Assembly: GCA_018066965.1 (NCBI GenBank)
Contig: JAGPVP010000070.1
Coordinates: forward strand, 1 to 41,844
Direction of reading: 5' to 3'
Source of the DNA: Zhongshania sp.
GTDB lineage: Bacteria > Pseudomonadota > Gammaproteobacteria > Pseudomonadales > Spongiibacteraceae
DNA: 41,844 nucleotides
The translations under genes were made by a program, and so were the position numbers. The notes beneath the pieces are model-generated. The model made no database searches. It saw only the letters and a list, made by a program, of their open reading frames with translations, and had not been told where the DNA came from. Positions within the stretch are counted from its first letter, which is position 1; each line of letters starts with the position of its first letter. Positions 9,367 through 16,272 of this stretch are shown piece by piece.

Positions 9367-9822
9367 TTAAGCTAGTTCTGATGTGCAGCTTGGACAGCGT
9401 GTGGCCTTAAGGGCAACTTGGCTGATGCAGTGTGGGCACTCTTTGGTGGTGGGTTCTGCTGGAGCCGCTTCCTCTTCTTTGCGTTTCATATTGTTCATGG
9501 CTCTAACCAGCATGAATACCGCAAATGCCACGATGATAAAGCTGATCACTGCATTAATAAAAATACCGTAGTTAATAGTGACGGCACCCGCGGCTTTTGC
9601 TGCGGCAACAGTGACATAGGGGCCAGCGACTTCGCTGCCTTCTTTTATCGTGACAAATAACTCTGCGAAATCGACGCCCCCCATTAAAATACCAATAGGC
9701 GGCATAATAATATCGGCAACCATACTTTTGACAATGCTGGTAAACGCCCCGCCGATAATAATACCCACTGCCATGTCTACCACATTGCCGCGCATAGCAA
9801 ATTTCTTAAATTCATTCAGCAT
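9367..9822 (-). CDS. mscL: Large-conductance mechanosensitive channel with C-terminal Cys4 tail
   Basis: A membrane channel that opens under hypo-osmotic shock. The N-terminal helix [20 protein letters not shown], the pore-lining TM1 (about 14-46, [20 protein letters not shown]), the periplasmic loop, and TM2 (about 84-107, [20 protein letters not shown]) are plain. It has 151 residues, longer than E. coli MscL, because of a C-terminal extension with C129-x2-C132 and C143-x2-C146 (ECPHC and RCPSC), probably a zinc ribbon. Such tails occur in other bacterial MscL proteins. AAAGGAAAT lies just upstream of the ATG. Confidence 0.96.
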   Translation of the reverse strand: MLNEFKKFAMRGNVVDMAVGIIIGGAFTSIVKSMVADIIMPPIGILMGGVDFAELFVTIKEGSEVAGPYVTVAAAKAAGAVTINYGIFINAVISFIIVAFAVFMLVRAMNNMKRKEEEAAPAEPTTKECPHCISQVALKATRCPSCTSELA

Positions 9823-9918
9823 TGTTATTTCCTTTTAGAAGTGAGTAATAGTTTGGTGCTTTAAAATAATTAATAGACGATAAAGAATTTAGTCTAGTGG
9901 GCATTAATAGCAAGTTGC

Positions 9919-10308
9919 TCAACGAGCAAAGCGAATGCTCAAGGCGGCCGTTAACCCCCAAATACCATTAACAAGCAGCACTAATATGGGCGTATAGATC
10001 CCTAGCTCGGTGCCGCCGATGCCTTTATTGGCTTGGGGAAATATCACCAAAAGCTGCACGGCGGTGGGGGCAAGACTGATAAGTAAACCCTTGAGCCACA
10101 AACGAGATTGCAGCATCGGCAAGATGAATAGCAAGCCCCATAGCCCACCCCACACAATGCGCGGGTACAGCCATTCAGGGCTGAGATGGGGCGCAATGGC
10201 GATGTTAAAACGCGCTGTGAGTCCGTAGTACCCCAGCCACCAAAGCGCGACGCTATTGGCGAGGGCGCCAATGCTGCCGGCGGCAAAATACATCATTAGT
10301 TTCTTCAT
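9919..10308 (-). CDS. Small integral membrane protein, function unknown
   Basis: A 129-residue protein with four likely transmembrane helices at about residues 5-28, 48-67, 72-92 and 102-124, joined by short loops; a Gly-rich segment (NKGIGGTEL) precedes the last helix. I do not recognise a named family. Hydrophobic content, a good ATG and a GGAAA stretch upstream support that it is a real gene. It lies on the same strand between the nitronate monooxygenase gene and mscL, with a 39-base gap to the former, so it may be in the same transcript as the monooxygenase. Confidence 0.75.
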   Translation of the reverse strand: MKKLMMYFAAGSIGALANSVALWWLGYYGLTARFNIAIAPHLSPEWLYPRIVWGGLWGLLFILPMLQSRLWLKGLLISLAPTAVQLLVIFPQANKGIGGTELGIYTPILVLLVNGIWGLTAALSIRFAR

Positions 10309-10347
10309 TTGTCGTTTCCGTTTGAGTTTTTATGAGCCGCTCGATAT

Positions 10348-11415
10348 TTAAGCATTTTGAGTGAGTCCGGTGGCGAGTTCCGCGAGTAATTCGGCGGCGG
10401 GTATGTTGCGGCAATGGTGATTATTGCTGCCAGCCCATAGCGGTGAGAAATCGCCACTTGCCTGCTTTTCTGCGTGGCTGCGCAGCGGACCAATGGCTGT
10501 ACTCGCTAAGGGAAAGGCGGGGGCGAGCGGGCTGATGGGGCCAAGTTCGTTTATCAGGCGGTTAACGATGCCGCGAGCGGGGCGCCCAGAAAAAATATTC
10601 GTTACCGCGGTAGTCGCACTCTGCGGATTGCTCAGTGCGTGGCGATGCACCGCGCTGGTGTCGGCTTCTGGGCATAATAAAAACGCAGTGCCCAATTGCA
10701 CACCGTCGGCGCCCAGCGTCATTATTTCAGCAATATCTGCGGCACAGCCAATACCGCCGGCGGCGATTATCGGAACATCGATAAGCGGCTGAATTGCGGC
10801 CAGTAATTCCCGCAGTGGTAGTTGCTTATTAATGTCGCTCGACAGAAACATACCTCTGTGACCACCGGCCTCAAGTCCTTGGACGATGATCACGTCGGCA
10901 CCGTGAGCTTGTAACCAAAGGGCTTCGTCAGCAGTGGTGGCCGAGGCGAGTATTTTACTGCCCCAAGATTTAACACGCTTAAGTAGATCGGCTTTTGGCA
11001 GGCCAAAATGAAAGCTGACAACAGGCGGAGCAAATTTTTCTATCAAGTCTGCGGTCCCGCTGGTAAGGGGCTTGCGCGCAGGTCCTTCTTTTATATTACT
11101 CAGATCAAGACCAAATTCGTCGTAGTAGGGGCTAAGCAATTGCCGCCACGCGGCGTCGACTATTGGATCGTGCTGCGGTGAACTATGGCAGAAAAAGTTT
11201 AGGTTATAGGGCTTGCTGGTGTGGCTGCTCAGTAGATTGAGTTCGGCGATTAAAGCCTCGTCGCTGAACATGGCGCAGGGCAATGAACCCAAGCCGCCGG
11301 CATTTGATACCGCAATCGCCAGCTTGCTGTTTTGTACCCCAGCCATCGGCGCCTGCACAATGGGCAGGGCAATGCCCAGTAGAGATGTTAGCGGCTGGGT
11401 TGTTCCAGTTGGCAT
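10348..11415 (-). CDS. Nitronate monooxygenase / 2-nitropropane dioxygenase-like FMN enzyme
   Basis: A 355-residue FMN-dependent TIM-barrel protein of the NMO family, which oxidises alkyl nitronates; some relatives are enoyl reductases, so the substrate is not certain. Seen: N-terminal LPIVQAPMAGV with ISNAGG-like AVSNAGGLGSLPCA, the catalytic-His motif VQGLEAGGHRGMF, the phosphate-binding IIAAGGIGCAADIAEIMTLGADGVQLGTAF, and a C-terminal lid. No partner gene suggests a specific pathway. The promoter region lies to its right, next to the 18-bp repeat array. Confidence 0.88.
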   Translation of the reverse strand: MPTGTTQPLTSLLGIALPIVQAPMAGVQNSKLAIAVSNAGGLGSLPCAMFSDEALIAELNLLSSHTSKPYNLNFFCHSSPQHDPIVDAAWRQLLSPYYDEFGLDLSNIKEGPARKPLTSGTADLIEKFAPPVVSFHFGLPKADLLKRVKSWGSKILASATTADEALWLQAHGADVIIVQGLEAGGHRGMFLSSDINKQLPLRELLAAIQPLIDVPIIAAGGIGCAADIAEIMTLGADGVQLGTAFLLCPEADTSAVHRHALSNPQSATTAVTNIFSGRPARGIVNRLINELGPISPLAPAFPLASTAIGPLRSHAEKQASGDFSPLWAGSNNHHCRNIPAAELLAELATGLTQNA

Positions 11416-11549
11416 CGTCTAATTCCATCTTTATTAGAAATTGCAGGTCTTAGCTTAGCGCAAGGACTCGCTTAGCCACAAACTCATTGGCCTGTTACAC
11501 ATAGGAGTGTGGTAGTTATGCTAATGTTTTGTCCGCTATATGAGCTAAG

Positions 11550-11675
11550 GTACTATGGCCTGTGAAAGTACTATGACCGGTGAAAGTAATATGACCGGTG
11601 AAAGTACTATGGTCTCTGAACGAGCTATGGTCAGCAAACGTACTATGGAAAGCTAAGGTTCTATTGTGATTTAAA
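11550..11675. repeat. Tandem array of seven 18-bp repeats
   Basis: Seven head-to-tail 18-base units begin at 11550, 11568, 11586, 11604, 11622, 11640 and 11658. Unit 2 reads GTACTATGACCGGTGAAA; units 1-4 are the most alike and the last three have decayed. The core TACTATG is kept in most units. An open frame runs through units 1-6 (ATG 11555 to TAA 11656) encoding 33 residues with Met every sixth codon (M-T-G-E-S-T pattern). No Shine-Dalgarno is evident, so the frame may be incidental. The array lies in the 280-base gap between the divergent monooxygenase and dehydrogenase genes, where promoters would be. Confidence 0.85.
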
Positions 11676-11720
11676 ACACGATGATGACCTTATTCAATGA
11701 TAATTAAAAAAGGAAAAGGA

Positions 11721-12491
11721 ATGAGCGCGCATTCGCGAACAGAAATCGCATTAATTACTGGTGCTTCGGCAGGAATTGGACGGGCATATGCCTTGCAATT
11801 GGCGTCGCGCTGCAAGGGTTTAATTCTAGTAGGCCGAGATGCGGAAAAGCTGGCGCAGGTTGTGGCCGAATTAGAGCAGCCAGGTCTAAGTATCGATAGT
11901 TTTGCGGTAGATTTAACGACCACAGAGGGCGTGACTCGGATCATGGAAGCGATTCGCCAGAAAGGCCCCGTGACCATGCTAGTAAATAACGCCGGTTTTG
12001 CTAATTACGGAAAATTTGCAGAATCTGACTTAGATATAGAAATGGCGATGGTGAATTTGCACTGCAATGCCAGTTTGGCACTTAGCCGTGCTGCCTTGCC
12101 GTATATGAAAAATGAAGGCCGTGGCGTTGTGATCAATGTGTCGTCAATGGGCAGTTTTTTTCCCGTTAAAAACTTGGCGGTTTATGCGGCGACTAAAGCG
12201 TTTTTGAATATGTTTTCTCAGGCTTTACAGCAGGAAGTAAAGGCCAATGGTATTCGTGTTCAGTGTTTATGCCCGAGTTATACCATTAGTGATTTTAGTA
12301 CTAGGGATACACTGGCTGGATCTGATTCTAGCAAGGTTCCCGATGAACTTTGGTGGACCGCAGAAGATATTGTTGCCGTTAGCCTGGCTCAATTAGATTC
12401 AGATAACAGTGCTGTTATGTGCCTGCCAGATGAGGACAGCCGCAAGTTGGTGCATCAGAGCTTGATAGCGCAAGCCGCTGAATTCGCTTAG
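11721..12491 (+). CDS. Short-chain dehydrogenase/reductase (SDR)
   Basis: A classical NAD(P)-dependent SDR of 256 residues. The cofactor motif TGASAGIG is at 13-20, NNAG at 89-92, catalytic Ser in VSSMGS near 141, and Y155-x3-K159 (VYAATKAF). An Arg after the first strand (VGRDAEKL) hints at NADP. ATG 11721 is chosen because AAAAGGAAAAGGA lies directly upstream; an in-frame ATG at 11697 would include that ribosome-binding site. The substrate is unknown. The alpha/beta hydrolase gene follows after 38 bases and is probably cotranscribed, which would fit lipid or ester catabolism; this is inference. Confidence 0.92.
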   Translation: MSAHSRTEIALITGASAGIGRAYALQLASRCKGLILVGRDAEKLAQVVAELEQPGLSIDSFAVDLTTTEGVTRIMEAIRQKGPVTMLVNNAGFANYGKFAESDLDIEMAMVNLHCNASLALSRAALPYMKNEGRGVVINVSSMGSFFPVKNLAVYAATKAFLNMFSQALQQEVKANGIRVQCLCPSYTISDFSTRDTLAGSDSSKVPDELWWTAEDIVAVSLAQLDSDNSAVMCLPDEDSRKLVHQSLIAQAAEFA

Positions 12492-12529
12492 CGCAATACC
12501 GCTAATAAATACTTTTTGGAGTTTTAGTT

Positions 12530-13477
12530 TTGATTAATTGGTCGCCAGATTTAGATCCCGTTTCGCTGCCACTCTTGCCAGATATAACGGCGACTAGTGA
12601 CATTATAGATGTAGGCTGGGCGCCGGAATATAGTAGCTACTACGAGACTAATTTTGAAGATGGCTACCCAGGGTTGGTTCATCTTTTTGGCGCATTCGAT
12701 AGCGCCGGTGAACGCATTGCCATGCAAGTGTTTAGCCTGCCCGACGCTCACAGCACAGCTTTTGTTTATCATGGTTATTACGATCATGTCGGCTTGTTTA
12801 ATAATGTTATTAATTATTTTTTAAAACATGGCTATTCTGTGGTCGCCTACGACTTGCCAGGCCACGGATTGTCGACCGGTGAGCGCGCCGCAATTGATGA
12901 CTTTATGCGCTACCGGCAAGTACTGTGTGATGCCTTTGAGGTGGTTGCTGGTTTTGGTTTGCCCGCGCGAAAGGTAGGCTTGGCTCAAAGCACTGGCTGT
13001 GCAGTATTAATGTCACATTTGCTCTGCGGCGGTGAACATGATTTTGATCGAGTGGTGTTGCTTGCACCATTATTGAAACCTTGTGATTGGTGGTGGGGTA
13101 AGCCAGCTCATAGCGTATTGAAATATTTTATACATAGTTTGCCGCGCAAATTTGCGGATAACTCTGATGATCAATCCTTCCTCGAGTTTTTACGAGAACG
13201 TGATCCCCTTCAGGCTAGGTCATTACCGCTTAGCTGGGTAGGCGCGTTAAAGAAATGGCAGTCGTGGTTTCGCAGACAAAAGCCTGTGGCTAGCTCGCTA
13301 ATGATATTGCAGGGCGATCAGGACGAAACAGTAGAATGGCGCTATAACTTGCCGCGCATTCAGGCCAAGTTTCCCAATGCGAAGATCGTGTATGTGCCGG
13401 GTGCGCGGCATCATCTTGCCAAAGAGGGGGAGCGCTTTCGTGAGCAATTGTGGCAGGCTTGCGATGATTATCTTTAG
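12530..13477 (+). CDS. Alpha/beta hydrolase, lysophospholipase-like
   Basis: A 315-residue serine hydrolase of the monoacylglycerol lipase/lysophospholipase type (Hydrolase_4). Seen: oxyanion region FVYHGYYDHVGLF (78-90), VVAYDLPGHGLSTGER (104-119), nucleophile elbow LAQSTG with Ser154, acid near D263-D265 in LQGDQDETVEW, and catalytic His at 294 or 295 in PGARHHLAKEG. The elbow has Ala in place of the first Gly of GxSxG. No signal peptide is present. The start is TTG 12530, supported by GGAG at 12518-12521 and an eight-base spacer. It follows the SDR gene closely. Confidence 0.88.
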   Translation: MINWSPDLDPVSLPLLPDITATSDIIDVGWAPEYSSYYETNFEDGYPGLVHLFGAFDSAGERIAMQVFSLPDAHSTAFVYHGYYDHVGLFNNVINYFLKHGYSVVAYDLPGHGLSTGERAAIDDFMRYRQVLCDAFEVVAGFGLPARKVGLAQSTGCAVLMSHLLCGGEHDFDRVVLLAPLLKPCDWWWGKPAHSVLKYFIHSLPRKFADNSDDQSFLEFLRERDPLQARSLPLSWVGALKKWQSWFRRQKPVASSLMILQGDQDETVEWRYNLPRIQAKFPNAKIVYVPGARHHLAKEGERFREQLWQACDDYL

Positions 13478-13566
13478 TTTTTTGATGTCCAAGCTAACTT
13501 CTCTGGATTAATGTTTTGCGTGATTGCTTTCTCATTTTTATAAGAAGATAGCCTCTATCGCTAGCT

Positions 13567-14025
13567 GTTAGGCGCGTATGAACATTGAAATTCTAACCAT
13601 TACCCTTGCTGTAATAGTTGCCATAATTACCTTTGGTCAATGGCAGACTTCTAGAGAAGCCCAAAAGCTTGCGCTCTTTGAGATGCGATATGAAGTCTAC
13701 GAAAAAATTACTGGGTTTATTGCACGAATACTGATTGACGGCACGGTTGAATCACGAGCGGATCAAGATTTCCTTAGAGATACAAAAAATGCATACTTTC
13801 TATTTTCAGGGGATGTAAAAGTTTCTGCTTTAATTAGCGAAATTTACAAAAAAGCTATTGATCTTCACTGCCTTGAAGCTCTTCAGGACAGCTTGCCCGA
13901 CGAAGAGAGATTTAGAAATATTGAAAAACAAGGAGATATTAAAATATGGATGAGCAGCACTCTTAGCAGTATGGAAATGTATTTTGAAAAACATCTATTA
14001 CTTAAACACTAATATCAGACCTAAC
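13567..14025 (+). other. Possible remnant of an integron-type gene cassette
   Basis: The 144-residue gene is bracketed by motifs that match the integrase core-site consensus: GTTAGGC (13567-13573; GTTRRRY) lies four bases before its ATG, and ACCTAAC (14019-14025; RYYYAAC) lies six bases after its stop. This is the geometry of a gene cassette. A convincing closing attC hairpin ending in GTTRRRY was not found downstream, and no integrase gene is in the window, so this may be a degraded cassette or a coincidence. Confidence 0.3.
13578..14012 (+). CDS. Membrane-anchored hypothetical protein, cassette-like
   Basis: A 144-residue protein with one N-terminal transmembrane helix (about 3-19, IEILTITLAVIVAIITF) followed by a cytoplasmic helical domain. 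The junction QWQTSREAQKLALFEMRYEVYEKI resembles a widespread family of accessory proteins with a W-x-KLRLDLYNRRF-like motif that I recall from mobile regions; the function is unknown. The gene is clearly more A+T-rich than its neighbours. Core-site-like motifs flank it (see the cassette entry). It stands alone with no partner gene on either side. Confidence 0.75.
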   Translation: MNIEILTITLAVIVAIITFGQWQTSREAQKLALFEMRYEVYEKITGFIARILIDGTVESRADQDFLRDTKNAYFLFSGDVKVSALISEIYKKAIDLHCLEALQDSLPDEERFRNIEKQGDIKIWMSSTLSSMEMYFEKHLLLKH

Positions 14026-14149
14026 AAACAGAACAGCGATGCGCAGGGGCGGCGCTCACAGGATAACTACTTCGTCGTTGTCCATTTTTAGTGACATTAG
14101 CCGTCAGGAGAAATATGGATAACTCTGAAGGCTATAAGCTCCTCGTTGC

Positions 14150-14470
14150 TTTAATGTTTCGCCCTCGCTGGGCGACTTACTTCTTTTTACGAAAAAAGAA
14201 GTAAGCAAGAAATTCGCCCGCTATCACTCACCCTTCGGGTACCCTGCGCTCACAAAAATTCAATGGAATCGCTGCGGAACTCGCCTTCGGCTCAGACAGT
14301 CCTCGCTAAAAGCCTCCCATTGAATTTTTGCGATGCTTGGTGAGTTCAAAAGCGGGATAAAGGGCGGTACCGAATTCTGGTATTAGATAAGCAGTGCTGC
14401 TTTCCTAGCGTTGCTCGCCGCTTACGGTAATCTCCCTTCAGCACCGCTGACCACTACATCAGTACAGCTA
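14150..14470 (+). repeat. Dispersed intergenic repeat, copy 1
   Basis: This fills most of the 474-base gap between the cassette-like gene and the LuxR gene. It holds GCCCTCGCTGGGCGACT (from 14161), a hairpin with 13-base arms (14176-14188 with 14193-14205, three- to four-base loop), AACTCGCCTTCGGCTCAGAC (near 14280) and CTTCAGCACCGCTGACCACT (14436-14455). Matching blocks occur in the 24.15-24.46 kb region, mostly on the opposite strand. No reading frame of note is present. It resembles an intergenic element that I recall from other gammaproteobacteria; the edges are approximate. Confidence 0.65.
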
Positions 14471-14486
14471 CCCTTTGGGAGTTGGT

Positions 14487-14885
14487 TTACGCACTCTTAT
14501 TTTGAAGCTCGTCCATTGCTGGAGAGTTCATATCCAGTATCCCATGGTGGAAGGCCATAACCGCTGCCATCGAGCGATTGCGCACCCCCAGTTTTCGATA
14601 AATATCTTTTACGTAACCATCAACCGTGTAGGTGCTGATGGATAAGATTTTTGCAATTATCTTATTGCTGTTACCTTGGGCAAGTTCTCTGAGCACCTGT
14701 TGTTCGCGCGGTGTGAGAGGTAGCGATTCAGGGTACATTCGTTGTTGGATGGGGCTATCTAAAGGCATTTGGCTATCACTTTTCCGTTGCGATTGCCGAG
14801 TATCTTCCCCCTCAAACGAGGGGCTGACAAATGAAAAAATACCATGCCTCGGTTTAGTTTTACTTATCTGACCACTCTTGGGCAA
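14487..14885 (-). CDS. LuxR-type HTH regulator lacking a sensor domain
   Basis: A 132-residue protein whose C-terminal half is a LuxR/GerE DNA-binding domain: LTPREQQVLRELAQGNSNKIIAKIL, then STYTVDGYVKDIYRKLGVRNR. The first 50 residues are polar and low in complexity, with no receiver or autoinducer domain. The frame starts at TTG 14885 inside the end of the LysR gene (26-base overlap); ATG 14768 (MPLDSPIQQR) or a later Met is an alternative start. Overlap with the LysR gene suggests coupled expression of two regulators. The target genes are unknown. Confidence 0.8.
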   Translation of the reverse strand: MPKSGQISKTKPRHGIFSFVSPSFEGEDTRQSQRKSDSQMPLDSPIQQRMYPESLPLTPREQQVLRELAQGNSNKIIAKILSISTYTVDGYVKDIYRKLGVRNRSMAAVMAFHHGILDMNSPAMDELQNKSA

Positions 14886-15762
14886 TGACTTCTACTATCC
14901 AGTCATGGAAGGCCATTATGATTTCATTGTCGGCATTGCTATTGCAGTAAGTCAGAAAGCATTCGCCGTGCTGAGTAACCTTGCTGGGCATGGGTAGCAC
15001 TAGCTCGTCGTCCTTTTTCATGAATTGATGGGCGGTGGGCAGGTAGCCCATGGCGACGCCGATATTGTTTTTTACTGCCTCGATACTAGCTTGCACAGTG
15101 CTAACGACTAACTCATTTGGGGTTTTTGGGAGTAGATCCCATTGCGTCTGCCAGCGCGGCCACTGGTAGGTGTCGCCTGATATTTTGATGATTCGGCTAT
15201 TACTGAAATCGCCATCTTTCAATTCCGGATGCTGTTCCAGATAACTGCGGCTACACATGGGTGTTAAGGCAATTCGTACCAGTGGATGGTACGTCAGCTC
15301 TGGTTCATTGCCGCATTCGTGTCGAATGGCGACGGTGGTTTCTGAGTTCTCCAAATCAATTCTGGCTACGTCAGAGTCGATCTGGATGTTTAATTCAGGA
15401 TGCTTGGCTTGAAAGTTATGAATATTAGGAAACAGTAGCAGGCTGGCAATATTGGGTAGGGTGTTAATAACGAAACGCCGCTTTTTCTTTTCTTTACGCA
15501 CCGCTAGGGTCGCAGTATCGATTAAGTCCAGCCCGCGTTTTACGTGCAGGTAATAGCGCTTTCCGTCGGGGGTCAGGGAGATTTTTCGGTTTTCTCGCTT
15601 GAACAAGGCTACGCCTAAGCTTTCCTCTAAGACTCTGATTTGATGACTGACCGCGGGTGGTGATACAAACAGTTCGTCTGCGGCGTCTTTAAAACTCATT
15701 CGGCGTGCTGCGACTTCGAAAACGCGAATCAAATTCAGGGAGGGTAGATGTTGGCTTGGCAT
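14860..15762 (-). CDS. LysR-family transcriptional regulator (GcvA-like)
   Basis: A 300-residue LTTR. The N-terminal winged HTH is plain: LPSLNLIRVFEVAARRMSFKDAADELFVSPPAVSHQIRVLEESLGVALFKRENRKISLTPDG, followed by a linker helix and a periplasmic-binding-protein-like effector domain (about 92-295). The PSLNLIRVFEVAARRMSFKDAA form is closest to the GcvA/AmpR subgroup. The effector is unknown. A large inverted repeat 22-73 bases upstream of the start is a candidate autoregulatory operator. The LuxR gene overlaps its 3' end. Confidence 0.92.
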   Translation of the reverse strand: MPSQHLPSLNLIRVFEVAARRMSFKDAADELFVSPPAVSHQIRVLEESLGVALFKRENRKISLTPDGKRYYLHVKRGLDLIDTATLAVRKEKKKRRFVINTLPNIASLLLFPNIHNFQAKHPELNIQIDSDVARIDLENSETTVAIRHECGNEPELTYHPLVRIALTPMCSRSYLEQHPELKDGDFSNSRIIKISGDTYQWPRWQTQWDLLPKTPNELVVSTVQASIEAVKNNIGVAMGYLPTAHQFMKKDDELVLPMPSKVTQHGECFLTYCNSNADNEIIMAFHDWIVEVIAQEWSDK

Positions 15763-15783
15763 TATTGGACGAACTCGAATTTA

Positions 15784-15835
15784 TTACATATGGATCAACA
15801 TTACGCTGAAAGGCCGATAGTTGATCATATCGTAA
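15784..15835. promoter_or_regulatory. Long inverted repeat upstream of the LysR gene
   Basis: TTACATATGGATCAAC (15784-15799) and GTTGATCATATCGTAA (15820-15835) are inverted repeats apart from a one-base shift, separated by 20 bases. They lie directly upstream of the LysR start codon. No T-run follows on either strand, so an operator for the regulator is more likely than a terminator. Confidence 0.5.
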
Positions 15836-15874
15836 TTTTTGCCCAAAAGGTTTTATTGAAGCTGATAGGCGTCG

Positions 15875-16246
15875 TTAGCCCACCGAGGGTGGCGTAGTAT
15901 TCGCGACCCATTCCCACCACTGGTGTTCGCCTTCGGGCTTGTCGGTGTCTTGGCAGCGATGCACATTCCACGTAACGAGGTAGTCGGGGTTGCTAACGGC
16001 TTCGCCATCACTGGCTTTGTAATTGCCGGCAGGGGCAAGAAACCAAGGGGCCATTGATGAGGGTAGGGTGAATTCTTCCTCATTGTTTTGGCGCAGGGTG
16101 ATGCCGTCTTTTATGGTTACTCTAACCACGGTGCCGGCTAACATTCTTTGCTGTAGGGCATCGCCGTTAATGTCGAAATAGCTGATGCCGACGAGCGCGC
16201 TTTTATCTAGCAGTGCGGCGAGTTCGGGGGAGAGAATATCAGCCAT
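15875..16246 (-). CDS. Conserved hypothetical protein downstream of serA
   Basis: A 123-residue soluble protein starting MADILSPELAALLDKSALVGISYFD, with a central beta-rich part (VVRVTIKDGITLRQNNEEEFTLP) and a C-terminal YLVTWNVHRC-...-HQWWEWVAN. I recall a similar uncharacterised protein in Pseudomonas but not a function. ATG 16246 is chosen; a TTG at 16255 would add three residues and sits nearer the AGGA upstream. It begins less than 30 bases after the serA stop on the same strand, so the two are probably cotranscribed. Confidence 0.75.
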   Translation of the reverse strand: MADILSPELAALLDKSALVGISYFDINGDALQQRMLAGTVVRVTIKDGITLRQNNEEEFTLPSSMAPWFLAPAGNYKASDGEAVSNPDYLVTWNVHRCQDTDKPEGEHQWWEWVANTTPPSVG

Positions 16247-16272
16247 ATTCGACAATGTTTCCTATAAAGTGT

